Part shown: piece by piece, positions 7,883 to 16,558 of the stretch
How positions within the stretch are numbered: the first letter of the stretch is position 1
How the letters are laid out: the number at the start of each line of letters is the position of its first letter
Assembly (NCBI RefSeq): GCF_003663945.1
Contig: NZ_RCCH01000001.1
Coordinates: forward strand, 186,001 to 250,000
DNA length: 64,000 nt
DNA from: Lacinutrix venerupis
Lineage (GTDB): Bacteria > Bacteroidota > Bacteroidia > Flavobacteriales > Flavobacteriaceae
Direction of reading: 5' to 3'
Position numbers and translations under genes: made by a program
The notes under the pieces: model-generated
Seen by the model: the letters and a program-made list of their open reading frames with translations, nothing else
Database searches by the model: none
Told to the model about the DNA's origin: nothing

Positions 7883-8461
7883 TTACTGTATTTCTATAGA
7901 GAAAGCTACTTCAACGTCTGTTTCACCACCAGCATCACTTAAACCTGTGTTTGGTTTAGTTGGTTCGTGACGTAACGTAAACGTTAAAGTTCCAGTACTA
8001 GCTGCTCCAGTAGTAACTGTAAACTCTGTTCCTAATGGATTGTTATCACCATCAAAATTAGCATATTCTGTAGTTAAATCTAAACTACTACTAGCTGTGT
8101 AAAAGAATTGGTGCTCATCGTCTTCTTCTTCTACTTCTTCAGTAATATCTTCTGCAGGATCCTCAGTTTCGTTTAATAGTTGTATTTCACCATTGTAAGT
8201 AACTCCAGCATCTAAAACAGCATTAGTTAAATCATCAGGATAAGTAAATACTGGATTATTAGGTCCATCTCCATCTAAATCTTGCATTTGAAAAGTAATA
8301 GCAGTTCCACCTCCGTTAGGTGTTAGTGTTACATTAACTGTTGTAATTAACTCTTCTTCGTTTACAGGTACTGGAATAGTGATATTGTCATCATCATCAG
8401 AACATGAAGTGGCTAAAAAAAGAGATAAAATTGTAATTGTTATAAATTTAAAGTTTTTCAT
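7883..8461 (-). CDS. Acidic surface lipoprotein of a TonB-receptor locus
   Basis: 192 residues with a lipoprotein signal: hydrophobic segment then L-A-T-S-C, cysteine at residue 20, followed by S-D-D-D-D. An acidic run right after the lipidated cysteine is the Bacteroidota surface-export signal described for B. fragilis and Capnocytophaga, so it is probably on the outer face of the outer membrane. Residues about 100-120 are very acidic (E-D-I-T-E-E-V-E-E-E-D-D-E-H-Q-F-F-Y), a possible metal-binding patch. The ends of the protein look beta-rich. It starts 16 nt after the TonB receptor stop, so it is the last gene of that operon and may act as its surface partner. The family is often labelled 'type 1 periplasmic binding fold', a label I cannot verify. 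Confidence 0.75.
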   Translation of the reverse strand: MKNFKFITITILSLFLATSCSDDDDNITIPVPVNEEELITTVNVTLTPNGGGTAITFQMQDLDGDGPNNPVFTYPDDLTNAVLDAGVTYNGEIQLLNETEDPAEDITEEVEEEDDEHQFFYTASSSLDLTTEYANFDGDNNPLGTEFTVTTGAASTGTLTFTLRHEPTKPNTGLSDAGGETDVEVAFSIEIQ

Positions 8462-8477
8462 TGTTTTGTAACTAAAA

Positions 8478-10880
8478 TTAATAATTTATTTTAAGGTTTA
8501 TTAAAAAGTTTCTACCTAATTCGTCTGCATAATAGCGTGTTCGATTTAAGTAATTGCGGTAGGATTTATTAAAAATATTAGAAACATCAAAACCTACTGT
8601 TAATGATGTTTTATTATTTAATTTAAAATCTACACTAGAGTTAAAATTAAGTAGATGGTAAGCACTTGGAGGTGTACTTACATCTACAATTTCTGTGGTT
8701 TCTGTTTCGGCGATATATACTTCAAAATTGTTATTAGGATATTCATTTTGCCTAAAAACATATTCACTTTCTAATGCTAAATTTAAATTGTTCAATTTTT
8801 TATTGTTATAAACAATAGTGTTTTTTGTGCTCGCAGCGGGCATATTAATTAAAGCTTCGTCTTGAGAGGTGTCTTTTCCTTTAACTAAAGAGAATTGGTT
8901 TTTTAATTGAAAATAATCTGTTAATTTAAAGCCGCTATTAATATCTACTCCTAATAATCTAGCATTGGTTTGTCTATATTCCCAAATTTGAAAATTTCCT
9001 CTTATAGTTTGAGAAATACCTATAGGCTCAATAACAATAAAATTGTTAATAAAATTTGCATATGGATTTATTGAAAAACTAAAATTGTCGTTTTCGCGTA
9101 GCAATGTTATAGATACTTTGCTAGATGTTTCAGAATCGAATTGTAAATCTCCATATTCTATTCGTGAAGCAGAGTGGTGCAAGCCTTCACTAAATAATTC
9201 TGAAGGATTTGGTGCTCTTGAAGATAAAGCGTAATTAAATAATAATTTATAACCGTTGTTAAATTTATAGTTTAACCCTACAGTTGCTGAAGGATTATAA
9301 AAACTTAATTTTGGGTTAGCTAAAACTTGATCTCCAAAATCTCCATCGATAACAATATCTTGAAAAGTAGTGTCGTAATCTCTACTTTCCCAAAACGATG
9401 TTCTATAAAATTTTAAAGCATTTAGATAAGTATAATCAAACCTTGCTCCAATTTCAAAAAGTAATTGGTTGTTTATTTTTTTATCTAAAATGGCATAAGC
9501 TCCAAAATTGTATTTATCGTAATCTGGTATTAATCTTCTTACTCCAGTGTTAGGATCTGCAAAATTAGTTTGGTATTGTCCTGTTAAGCCTAATTTTAAT
9601 TTAGTAGTACTGGAGATTTTAGAGTCTAAATCTAAAAGTAGAGTATGAGTATCAAGTTTTAAATCTAAAGATGCTTTGTCTTTATCGTCTCCACGTCTTA
9701 CATCAAATTCTAATCTATTATTTTGTTGATATCCATACTGAAAATTTAATGTGCCAATATCATTAAACTTTTTAAAGGCTTTAATCCTTGCTATATGATG
9801 TGTAACATCTTGATATGGTGCATCTATATTGTATGTAAAATCATCAATATATAAAGGCTGAGCACTATTAATAGCTCTAACTTGGTCTTCGGCACCTCCT
9901 AAATGCGAGGCTCTTAAAATACCTGTTTCCACTTTATATAAAGAATAATAGGCTTCTATGCCAGAGTTAAATTTATTAACACCAGCACGTAAAGATAAAC
10001 TGCGCTCAAAAACACCAGTGTTGCTTAGGTTGTAATCTGGTGCATTAAAATCGCCAAATCGCTTAATAGAACCTTGTGCTTTCCCGTACCAACCGCTTTT
10101 AAAACTTTTAGTTAGTTGAGAAGTTACAGTCCCTCCACGGCCATTTGTTGCGCCGGTAACTATTGTTTTACCGTATAAACTATCTTTTACAGGTGTTTTA
10201 GAATTTTCTGTAATTATTATTCCTCCTATTGCATTTCCACTATACTGTAATGCACTTGCACCTTTTATTACAGTAATATTGTCTATTGCATTAACATCTA
10301 AATTAGGAGCATGTTCGGATCCCCAATCTTGATCTTCCATTCTTAAACCATCATTCATAACTACAACTCTGCTACTATGTAAGCCATTAATAATTGGCTT
10401 AACAATAGTGTTTCCAGTATTTAGAGAGGAAACTCCTGAGATATTATTTAAAACATCACCAAGGGAGTTTGCGCTATTATGTTCTAAGTCTTCTTTAGAT
10501 ATTTTATTTTCTAAAGTTGTATTAGATTTTATTTCTACACTTTTTCCTTCTAAAATAATTTCATTTAATTCTTCTAAATGATGTTCTAAACGAAAAATCT
10601 TATAGGTATCTCCAGAAACTTCCAATTTATAAGTTTTAGAGTCACAAAAGGCATGGTATACTTCAAATGTATATGTTTTATTACATAAATTTGAGATGCT
10701 AAATTCGCCTTCAAAATTAGTTAATACAAATTGTTGAGTTTCTAAAATAGTAACTTTTGCATCAACTAAAATAGTACCATCGTGCTGGTCTATTACTTTA
10801 CCAGTAATAGTATTACTACAATTTTGAGAGATTGAAATTTGGCAACTTATAAAAAGTATACTTAATAAAAATAAACGCAT
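8478..10880 (-). CDS. TonB-dependent outer-membrane receptor, probable metal or metallophore uptake
   Basis: 800 residues. There is a signal peptide (1-19), a CarboxypepD_reg-like beta domain (about 22-105), a plug domain (about 125-228, with V-V-V-M-N-D-G-L-R-M-E and I-T-V-I-K-G-A-S-A-L) and a 22-strand barrel ending in an aromatic-rich strand with terminal Tyr. It imports a substrate across the outer membrane using TonB/ExbBD energy. No SusD gene is next to it, so it is not a SusC glycan transporter. Its neighbours, a His/Cys-containing small protein and an acidic surface lipoprotein, suggest a metal such as zinc or copper. A near-perfect palindrome lies 20 nt before the start. The substrate is inferred only from context. 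Confidence 0.85.
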   Translation of the reverse strand: MRLFLLSILFISCQISISQNCSNTITGKVIDQHDGTILVDAKVTILETQQFVLTNFEGEFSISNLCNKTYTFEVYHAFCDSKTYKLEVSGDTYKIFRLEHHLEELNEIILEGKSVEIKSNTTLENKISKEDLEHNSANSLGDVLNNISGVSSLNTGNTIVKPIINGLHSSRVVVMNDGLRMEDQDWGSEHAPNLDVNAIDNITVIKGASALQYSGNAIGGIIITENSKTPVKDSLYGKTIVTGATNGRGGTVTSQLTKSFKSGWYGKAQGSIKRFGDFNAPDYNLSNTGVFERSLSLRAGVNKFNSGIEAYYSLYKVETGILRASHLGGAEDQVRAINSAQPLYIDDFTYNIDAPYQDVTHHIARIKAFKKFNDIGTLNFQYGYQQNNRLEFDVRRGDDKDKASLDLKLDTHTLLLDLDSKISSTTKLKLGLTGQYQTNFADPNTGVRRLIPDYDKYNFGAYAILDKKINNQLLFEIGARFDYTYLNALKFYRTSFWESRDYDTTFQDIVIDGDFGDQVLANPKLSFYNPSATVGLNYKFNNGYKLLFNYALSSRAPNPSELFSEGLHHSASRIEYGDLQFDSETSSKVSITLLRENDNFSFSINPYANFINNFIVIEPIGISQTIRGNFQIWEYRQTNARLLGVDINSGFKLTDYFQLKNQFSLVKGKDTSQDEALINMPAASTKNTIVYNNKKLNNLNLALESEYVFRQNEYPNNNFEVYIAETETTEIVDVSTPPSAYHLLNFNSSVDFKLNNKTSLTVGFDVSNIFNKSYRNYLNRTRYYADELGRNFLINLKINY

Positions 10881-10899
10881 AAATTTAAAGCGTATTATT

Positions 10900-10925
10900 A
10901 GTTAAATGTATAAATACATTTAGCT
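10900..10925. promoter_or_regulatory. Palindromic candidate operator before the TonB receptor
   Basis: A 26-bp palindrome with 13-bp half-sites agreeing at 11 positions, core TAAATGTATAAATACATTTA. It begins 20 bp upstream of the receptor ATG. It could be a metalloregulator (Fur/Zur-like) site or an mRNA hairpin; no regulator gene is adjacent. Confidence 0.4.
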
Positions 10926-11009
10926 AATTATATAATAGAATGTTTTTTATGAAATAATCATAAAAAAAAGAATGGTAAATTACATTTTAATAATGCAATT
11001 TATAGGAGA

Positions 11010-11345
11010 TTAAATAAATGAAGAAGGAGGGCCTCTTAAAGCAATACCAAGGCTTTTATAGCTGTTAATATAAAAATATTGAGAAATAATATTTTTGTGG
11101 TTATTCTTTATATTAAGTATAATAACATCGTTTAAAACTAACGAAAAAGTATTGTTTAATTTAAACTTATAGAATTCACAATCTATTTCAATTTCATGAA
11201 AATGACTATCTGATGGATTTGAACAAACTTCATGCTTGTGGTTTTCAAAAACATGTGTAAATTTTACAGCAGAAGGAAACAAAACAACAAGCAAAAGCAG
11301 TATTGCGGCACTTTTAAATAGTATATGTTGTGTTTTATGTTTCAT
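11010..11345 (-). CDS. Small His/Cys-containing exported or membrane protein
   Basis: 111 residues. One N-terminal hydrophobic segment (about residues 10-28) acts as signal or anchor. It is followed by a His/Cys-rich patch, with F-E-N-H-K-H-E-V-C near residues 33-41, H-F-H-E at 48-51 and C at about 56. The spacing of His, Cys and Glu suggests metal binding outside the inner membrane. The rest is beta-rich and ends G-P-P-S-S-F-I. The start codon directly follows the stop of the upstream membrane-protein gene, so translation is probably coupled. The TonB receptor follows 129 nt downstream. The protein is not recognised beyond this; a metal chaperone or sensor role is inference. Confidence 0.65.
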   Translation of the reverse strand: MKHKTQHILFKSAAILLLLVVLFPSAVKFTHVFENHKHEVCSNPSDSHFHEIEIDCEFYKFKLNNTFSLVLNDVIILNIKNNHKNIISQYFYINSYKSLGIALRGPPSSFI

Positions 11346-11840
11346 TTAATCTAAAAACCTACCTAAACCAAAACGACGTAGCATTTTCTTTTCGAATTCC
11401 CAGAAAAACTTACCTTGTCCAAATAAATATCCAATAGTTACCAATAAAATTTGGTAAAAAATTAGCCCAATGATAATATATAAAATCCAATAAGCAAAAG
11501 TATTTAAGTTTTCTTTAGTAATTCCTATAAATTTAATAAAAGGCTTTCCTATATATAATGATGAAGATCCAGTAATTGCAAAAACAATAAAGATTCTTAT
11601 TATTTCCCAACGCTGATTAACAATCCATTTTTTTTCTAGCTTTTTAAAAATTAGTAATGTTAATTTTAAAAGAAAAAAAGTAATTAAAAGTGCAAATGCA
11701 ATTTGAAAAGCAATATAATTTTCTTCTCTAAATAGTCCTGCAATTTTATAACCAGAATAAAAGAGACCTATTAATCCCAATAGAGGGAATAATAGTTGCC
11801 AATTTTTTGTTATCTCCCAACGTTTTTTAAACTCCTGCAT
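11346..11840 (-). CDS. DUF6787-like integral membrane protein
   Basis: 164 residues with four hydrophobic segments (about 16-33, 43-63, 87-103, 115-137). It begins with K-K-R-W-E-I-T-K-N-W-Q, and the cytoplasmic C terminus ends F-F-W-E-F-E-K-K-M-L-R-R. From memory this C-terminal motif belongs to DUF6787, a Bacteroidota membrane family without known function. Its stop abuts the start of the His/Cys protein. A -7 element 22 nt before its start suggests it is the first gene of the TonB-receptor transcript. Function unknown. Confidence 0.65.
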   Translation of the reverse strand: MQEFKKRWEITKNWQLLFPLLGLIGLFYSGYKIAGLFREENYIAFQIAFALLITFFLLKLTLLIFKKLEKKWIVNQRWEIIRIFIVFAITGSSSLYIGKPFIKFIGITKENLNTFAYWILYIIIGLIFYQILLVTIGYLFGQGKFFWEFEKKMLRRFGLGRFLD

Positions 11841-11861
11841 TAAAGTGTTTTTTCAAGAGTG

Positions 11862-11869
11862 CAAATATA
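11862..11869 (-). promoter_or_regulatory. -7 element for the TonB-locus operon
   Basis: Reads TATATTTG on the - strand (full TAnnTTTG match), 22 nt before the ATG at 11840 and just upstream of the DUF6146 stop. Confidence 0.45.
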
Positions 11870-11871
11870 AT

Positions 11872-12309
11872 TTAATTTTGAGGAACTCTGGTCCCTAAAA
11901 GATTTTGGTTATATGTATTTTGAAAATAAATAAAGTAGTTATAAATTTTATAATTTACATCGTAACCATAATCTACACCTTGTCTATAATTAATTTCCAT
12001 TTCATATAAATTTGGATTATAGCGTCTTGGTTCTAATACACGCCTGTTCCATTCTTGAACATAACGTATATTTCTACTTTCCATATAATTTTGTGTATAA
12101 TATCCTTTTGGTTGCGCTCTTGATGCTAGATAGGTGCCAAAACCTGGCTCTATAATTATAACATCGTATTCTTGGTTGTCTCCAGAAATTTTAATTGTAT
12201 CACCAACTTGTGTTTGTTGTAAAGCTTCGTTAGAACTAGATGCTTTTTTTGTGGTATTACATGCAAAAAGCATAATAATTACAATAAATATAAATAGTGC
12301 ATTTTTCAT
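11872..12309 (-). CDS. DUF6146 family lipoprotein
   Basis: 145 residues. A short signal ends in the lipobox L-F-A-C (Cys17), so it is membrane-lipidated. The mature protein has the pattern I-I-I-E-P-G-F-G-T-Y-L-A-S-R-A followed by G-Y-Y-T-Q, W-N-R-R-V and N-Y-R-Q-G-V-D-Y-G-Y-D-V-N-Y, which I recognise as DUF6146. The family has no known function. The gene is upstream of the DUF6787-like gene on the same strand with a 31-nt gap containing a separate -7 element, so it may be read alone or together with that gene. Confidence 0.75.
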   Translation of the reverse strand: MKNALFIFIVIIMLFACNTTKKASSSNEALQQTQVGDTIKISGDNQEYDVIIIEPGFGTYLASRAQPKGYYTQNYMESRNIRYVQEWNRRVLEPRRYNPNLYEMEINYRQGVDYGYDVNYKIYNYFIYFQNTYNQNLLGTRVPQN

Positions 12310-12343
12310 AAGTTCAGTTTTTTATTAAAAATACAAATTTAAT

Positions 12344-12351
12344 ATAGGACT
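12344..12351 (-). promoter_or_regulatory. -7 element for the DUF6146 gene
   Basis: Reads TAAATTTG on the - strand (full TAnnTTTG match), 35 nt before the ATG at 12309. Confidence 0.4.
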
Positions 12352-12365
12352 ACAATAACAAAAAC

Positions 12366-12397
12366 AAAAAGAGCCAAACTTGTGTTTGACTCTTTTT
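12366..12397 (-). terminator. Intrinsic terminator after the DUF937 gene
   Basis: Stem GAGTCAAAC / GTTTGGCTC with a G-U pair in the - strand transcript and T-runs on both sides. In the + strand RNA the same position is a C-A mismatch, so it mainly serves the - strand. Confidence 0.75.
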
Positions 12398-12422
12398 ATA
12401 ATTGTTTTATTTAAAGAATGGT

Positions 12423-13058
12423 TTATTTTCCAAATAAACCTCCTAATAATCCACCAAGACCGCTCTTTTTGCTATCTCCTCCTAATACCATTCCAGCAAC
12501 ATCGTCTACAATACTACCGTCTCCATCTGCATCTAAAATTTGTTCTAAGAAATTTTGTTCTTTATCTGCAGAGCTTCCTCCTAATAATCCGCCTAATAAA
12601 TCACCAATACCATTAGATGAACTAACGTTTTGTTGTTGTGCTTGTTTACCAATTACGCCCATTAATATAGGTGCAGCTACTTTTAAAATATTTGCTACGG
12701 ATCCAGCATCTAAACCAGATTTTTCTCCAATAATTTTTTCTACACCTTGTTTTTTAGCTCCAAGAACGTGACCTAAAATTTTATCTCCGTCATTTTTCAC
12801 CTCTTCATCAACACCTCCACCAAATAATCCTCCAAGATTATCTAAAATACTTCCATTGTGCTTTCCTTGTATAGCTCCCATTAATCCTTCTGCTCCTTGT
12901 GGAGTTGAAGCGTTTCTTTGCATTGCCTTCATTAAAACCGGTAAAGCCATTGTAAGTACGCTACTTGTTTTGCTAGTATCGTTTCCTGTTGATCCTGCAA
13001 CACCGCTAATTATTGATTTTCCTAAATCGCTTCCTAATAAATCTAAAATTCCTGACAT
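12423..13058 (-). CDS. DUF937 domain protein
   Basis: 211 residues, very rich in Gly, Leu, Ser and Asp. The DUF937 region spans about residues 1-150: it begins M-S-G-I-L-D-L-L-G, has S-S-V-L-T-M-A-L-P-V-L-M-K-A-M near residue 35 and I-L-K-V-A-A-P-I-L-M-G-V-I near 125. The C-terminal third carries repeated L-G-G-L-L-G-G elements and a D-x-D-x-D-G-S-I segment like a calcium-binding loop. There is no signal peptide or membrane segment. The function of DUF937 proteins is unknown. It is monocistronic, with terminators on both sides. Confidence 0.85.
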   Translation of the reverse strand: MSGILDLLGSDLGKSIISGVAGSTGNDTSKTSSVLTMALPVLMKAMQRNASTPQGAEGLMGAIQGKHNGSILDNLGGLFGGGVDEEVKNDGDKILGHVLGAKKQGVEKIIGEKSGLDAGSVANILKVAAPILMGVIGKQAQQQNVSSSNGIGDLLGGLLGGSSADKEQNFLEQILDADGDGSIVDDVAGMVLGGDSKKSGLGGLLGGLFGK

Positions 13059-13104
13059 TTTTTAATATATGTTTTAAGTTACTTTTGAAGTGAAAAGTTA
13101 CATA

Positions 13105-13137
13105 AAAAAAGCCTTAATGTAATTATTAAGGCTTTTA
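13105..13137. terminator. Intrinsic terminator after serA
   Basis: 12-bp stem AAAAGCCTTAAT (13107-13118) / ATTAAGGCTTTT (13125-13136), loop 6 nt, with a T-run on the - strand side. Confidence 0.85.
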
Positions 13138-13186
13138 TAAAATTTATAACGTCTATTTGTTTCGTTAAAGTGTCGTGTTTTAACGA

Positions 13187-14137
13187 TTAAAGTAGTATTT
13201 CTTTAATTTGCGTTGCTAGTTCTGTACCTATACGATCTTGAGCTTCGTTTGTGGCAGCACCAATATGTGGTGTTAAAGATAGCGAAGAATTCATAAGTAA
13301 TTGCAATTCTGGTTTTGGTTCGTTTTCAAAAACATCTAAAGCGGCACCTGTAACTTTCCCACTTTCTATAGCTTTTACAAGAGCAACTTCATTTAATACA
13401 CCTCCTCGAGCAGCATTAGCAATTATAACACCATCTTTCATGATATTAAATTCGGCATCGTCTATTATATATTCTTTTTGGGCTGGTACATGTAGAGAAA
13501 TAAAATCTGATTGTTTTAAAACATCTTCTTTAGAGATAGTTGTAATATTAAAATCTACACTTTGTCCATCAAAAAAATCTAATTTTAGATTAGCTTTTTC
13601 CATGTAAGGATCATAGGCTACAACTTTCATTCCAGCGCCTAAAGCTATTTTAGCAGTAGCTTGACCAATACGACCAAAACCTAAAACACCTAAAGTTTTA
13701 CCTTTTAATTCTATACCTTTAGCATAAGCTTTTTTTAATCCTTTAAAATTAGTGTCTCCTTCTAATGGCATGTCTCTATTGGCATTATGTAGAAAACGAG
13801 CAATCCCGTAAAAATGTCCAAAAACTAATTCTCCAACAGAGTGTGATGAAGCTGCAGGAGTATTGATAACTTTTAATCCTTTTTCGCGTGCATAGTCAAC
13901 ATCAATATTATCCATACCAACACCACCACGTCCAATAATTTTTAAACTTGGGCAAGCATCAATTAAATCTTTTCTTACGGTTGTTGCACTTCTAACTAAA
14001 AGTACCGTGATATTATTCTCGTTTATGTAATTTATTAATTGTTCTTGTGCAACTGTTGTAGTTGATACTTCAAATCCTGCACTTTCTAAAGCGTCAATTC
14101 CGCTTTTAGAAATACCATCGTTTGCTAATATTTTCAT
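13187..14137 (-). CDS. serA: D-3-phosphoglycerate dehydrogenase, short form
   Basis: 316 residues. It oxidises 3-phosphoglycerate to 3-phosphohydroxypyruvate, the first step of serine synthesis. The NAD fold is [10 protein letters not shown] near residue 150 with D-P-Y-M acceptor residues. The catalytic Arg is in N-A-A-R-G-G, Glu in D-V-F-E-N-E-P and His in L-T-P-H-I-G. It ends right after the catalytic domain, so the C-terminal ACT or ASB regulatory domains of long SerA proteins are missing and serine feedback through ACT cannot occur. It is downstream of serC on the same strand, which supports the substrate assignment over other 2-hydroxyacid dehydrogenases. Confidence 0.88.
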   Translation of the reverse strand: MKILANDGISKSGIDALESAGFEVSTTTVAQEQLINYINENNITVLLVRSATTVRKDLIDACPSLKIIGRGGVGMDNIDVDYAREKGLKVINTPAASSHSVGELVFGHFYGIARFLHNANRDMPLEGDTNFKGLKKAYAKGIELKGKTLGVLGFGRIGQATAKIALGAGMKVVAYDPYMEKANLKLDFFDGQSVDFNITTISKEDVLKQSDFISLHVPAQKEYIIDDAEFNIMKDGVIIANAARGGVLNEVALVKAIESGKVTGAALDVFENEPKPELQLLMNSSLSLTPHIGAATNEAQDRIGTELATQIKEILL

Positions 14138-14154
14138 GAAAAAGTTTATTTTTC

Positions 14155-14188
14155 ATTCCCATAATTCCGATAACTATTGGAAGGGAAT
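14155..14188. repeat. REP-like hairpin before serA
   Basis: ATTCCC (14155-14160) pairs with GGGAAT (14183-14188), and the inner TTCC/GGAA (14165-14168, 14179-14182) continue the stem after a 4-nt bulge. It lies 17 nt before the serA start. Its ATTCC...GGAAT ends recur at 21400, 43715 and 48142. Confidence 0.5.
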
Positions 14189-14236
14189 CTTAATTATTAA
14201 ATTATTTTTATTTGTTTGTGAGAAACAGCTTAATTA

Positions 14237-15298
14237 TTAAGCTTTACTTTCTAATTCACTCATTACTTCAACTAAAACTTTAACGCTATCTAAAGATAAA
14301 GCATTATACATTGAAGCTCTATAGCCACCAACACTACGGTGACCATTAATACCATTAATTCCAGCTTCTTGTACCATGGCATCAAACGTTTCTTTAAGGT
14401 TTTCGTTTTCTAAAGTAAATGTTGCATTCATTATTGAACGATCTTCTTTAGCTGCAAAACCTTTAAATAGTGGATTTAAATCTATTTCAGAATACATTAA
14501 TGTGGCTTTCTTTTCATTTTCTGCTTCTATAGCTTTAATACCTCCTAAATCCTTTAACCATTGCATGGTTAGCATAGAAGTGTAAACAGCAAAAACGGGA
14601 GGTGTATTAAACATACTACCTTTGTCTATGTGTACTTTATAATCCATCATTGATGGAATTTTACGAGATACTTTACCAAGTATATCTTCTTTTATTACTA
14701 CTAAAGTAGTACCGGCTGGTCCCATATTTTTTTGTGCTCCGGCATAAATTAAATCGAACTGAGAAAAATCTAAAGTTCTTGAAAAAATATCGCTACTCAT
14801 ATCGCAAACCATTGGGATATCTATTTTAGGAAAGCTTTTCATTTGAGTTCCAAAAATAGTATTGTTAGAGGTGCAATGGAAATAATCGTAATCTGAAGGT
14901 ACATCAAAACCTTTAGGTATATAATTATAATTTGCGTTTTTAGATGATGCTACTTCGTAAATATCATCGTAAATTTTAGCTTCTTTAATAGCTTTTGCGC
15001 TCCAAGTACCGGTGTTTAAATAACCAGCACGTTTTTCTAATAAATTTAACGCTACCATTAAAAATTGAGTACTAGCACCACCTTGTAAAAATAGTGCTTT
15101 ATAACCTTTTCCTTCTAAACCTAAAAGTTCTAATGCTAAAGCTCTTGCCTTTTCCATAACATCTACAAAAGGTTTGCTTCTGTGGGATATTTCGATTAAA
15201 GATAAGCCGTTATCGAAATCTAATAAAGCTTCAGAAGCTTTCATTATTACTTGTTTTGGTAGTACGCAAGGTCCTGCGCTAAAATTATGTCTTTTCAT
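14237..15298 (-). CDS. serC: Phosphoserine aminotransferase
   Basis: 353 residues, a class V PLP aminotransferase. It converts 3-phosphohydroxypyruvate and glutamate to phosphoserine; in this group it can also act in vitamin B6 synthesis. The N terminus has the family motif N-F-S-A-G-P. The PLP-binding Lys is in Y-A-G-A-Q-K-N-M-G-P-A-G, and S-H-R-S-K-P lies near residue 40. The length is normal. It is transcribed just before serA (99-nt gap holding a hairpin) and after the acyl-CoA reductase. A CTGAA...TTCAG hairpin (15305-15319) sits 6 nt upstream of its ATG. Confidence 0.93.
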   Translation of the reverse strand: MKRHNFSAGPCVLPKQVIMKASEALLDFDNGLSLIEISHRSKPFVDVMEKARALALELLGLEGKGYKALFLQGGASTQFLMVALNLLEKRAGYLNTGTWSAKAIKEAKIYDDIYEVASSKNANYNYIPKGFDVPSDYDYFHCTSNNTIFGTQMKSFPKIDIPMVCDMSSDIFSRTLDFSQFDLIYAGAQKNMGPAGTTLVVIKEDILGKVSRKIPSMMDYKVHIDKGSMFNTPPVFAVYTSMLTMQWLKDLGGIKAIEAENEKKATLMYSEIDLNPLFKGFAAKEDRSIMNATFTLENENLKETFDAMVQEAGINGINGHRSVGGYRASMYNALSLDSVKVLVEVMSELESKA

Positions 15299-15427
15299 GT
15301 TGTGCTGAATTTATTTCAGTATCAGTTAATTTTTCATTTTAATAAAAAAAATGATTTACATTTTAAGTTAACAAAGGTGCTAAATAATGAGCGTTTTTTT
15401 ATTAATAATATCATAATTTATTGGCTA

Positions 15428-16483
15428 TTATTTTAACAAAAAAGCAATAGTGTCTACGTTGTCTGCATAATCCCAAAGCTCTGGTTTTTGGGTTTTTCCA
15501 AATGCTACATTAGTGTTGTTAAGCTCTTTGGATACAATACATTGTATGTTTTCTGCTTCGGCTTCCAAAGTGTTTTTTAGGCTTACTATATCGTTGTAAT
15601 ATTCATAAAATACTGTTGCAATTGGTGAGGCAAAACTTTTGTCTTCTTTTATCATAAGAAAACCATTTTCAAGCATATCAAATTCACTCATTAAATATAC
15701 TGCTTTGTTATAATCGTAATTATTAGCGTATTTAGCTTCGTTAATAATTGGATGCCATTTATAAATAGCTTCAAAAAAGGCATCAAAATTATAATCTTTT
15801 GGTACAAATAATTTAGATACATTTCTACAACCTAAGCCATAATATCTAAAAATATCTTCAGATAGATTTTCTAAATCTTCTTTTGATTCATTTCCTGTAA
15901 GTACAGCAACTGAGTTTCTATTTTTTCTAATTATAGATGGTTTGTTTTTAAAATAATAATCAAAATAACGTGCTGTGTTAGAACTTCCTGTCGCAATTAC
16001 GGCATCAAAATTTTCTAATTTACCTTCTGTAAAAGTAATTTTGCCTTTAAATTTTGGTTCTATATGTTCTAAATATTTAGCTAGAAATGGTAACAAATGT
16101 TTGTCGTTAGACGATTGTTTAACAATAACAGAATGTCCAGAAATTAATACAGATAAAAAATCGTGAAAACCAACTAAAGGAATATTTCCTGCCATAATAA
16201 TGGCTACATTTTTATAAGATTTATTACTAAAACTATAAGATGAAGTCCATTTAGTTAAGTTTTTATTAGTTAGTAATTTACTCCATCCGTTTAAAGAAAA
16301 AACAATATTAGTTTTTGTAAACCATCCATTGTTTTCTTGAGCTAATTTTATTTGGTGTTTAAAGCCTTCAAAAAATAAGTCGTTGTGCGGAATGTTATCT
16401 TGTTTTATAAATTTTTCTGAAGAAAATTGACTTATAAAAGTTCCTAATTTTGAGAAAGCGTTAATTCTTTGTTGTAATTCCAT
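15428..16483 (-). CDS. LuxC-type acyl-CoA reductase family protein
   Basis: 351 residues, related to fatty acyl-CoA reductase LuxC and the aldehyde dehydrogenase fold. The NAD-binding part has [11 protein letters not shown] near residue 92, F-H-D-F-L-S-V-L and V-K-Q-S-S. The probable catalytic Cys is in [10 protein letters not shown]. The family reduces acyl-CoA to aldehyde with NADPH, but no luciferase or LuxD/LuxE gene is present, so the role here is unknown. It is head-to-head with the dicluster ferredoxin and upstream of serC-serA, an arrangement I recall as conserved in Flavobacteriaceae. The ferredoxin may be its redox partner; this is inference. Confidence 0.8.
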   Translation of the reverse strand: MELQQRINAFSKLGTFISQFSSEKFIKQDNIPHNDLFFEGFKHQIKLAQENNGWFTKTNIVFSLNGWSKLLTNKNLTKWTSSYSFSNKSYKNVAIIMAGNIPLVGFHDFLSVLISGHSVIVKQSSNDKHLLPFLAKYLEHIEPKFKGKITFTEGKLENFDAVIATGSSNTARYFDYYFKNKPSIIRKNRNSVAVLTGNESKEDLENLSEDIFRYYGLGCRNVSKLFVPKDYNFDAFFEAIYKWHPIINEAKYANNYDYNKAVYLMSEFDMLENGFLMIKEDKSFASPIATVFYEYYNDIVSLKNTLEAEAENIQCIVSKELNNTNVAFGKTQKPELWDYADNVDTIAFLLK

Positions 16484-16489
16484 TTATAC

Positions 16490-16520
16490 TTGCGTAATAC
16501 GTGTTTTGTCGTTATTTTTG
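16490..16520 (+). promoter_or_regulatory. Promoter of the ferredoxin gene
   Basis: TTG (16490-16492), 20-nt spacer, then TATTTTTG (16513-16520), a good Bacteroidota -33/-7 pair. The start of transcription would be near 16527, giving a leader of about 32 nt to the ATG at 16559. This excludes the upstream TTG at 16490 as the start codon. Confidence 0.55.
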
Positions 16521-16526
16521 CAGTTG

Positions 16527-16534
16527 CAAATTTA
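16527..16534 (-). promoter_or_regulatory. -7 element for the acyl-CoA reductase operon
   Basis: Reads TAAATTTG on the - strand (full TAnnTTTG match), 43 nt before the ATG at 16483. It is interleaved with the ferredoxin promoter. Confidence 0.4.
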
Positions 16535-16558
16535 CGCAAACAAAATAAAACAATTACT

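Noticed and set aside
8478-10880. SusC-type glycan transporter
   Set aside because: No SusD gene, no glycosidases nearby, and neighbours are His/Cys and acidic proteins.
12418-12771. Pro/Ser-rich ORF on the + strand opposite DUF937
   Set aside because: It is the reverse frame of a Gly/Leu-rich real gene; no signal, promoter or family motif.
16490-16558. N-terminal extension of the ferredoxin from a TTG start
   Set aside because: A -33/-7 promoter pair lies inside it, and the family N terminus M-A-I-I-I-T begins at 16559.
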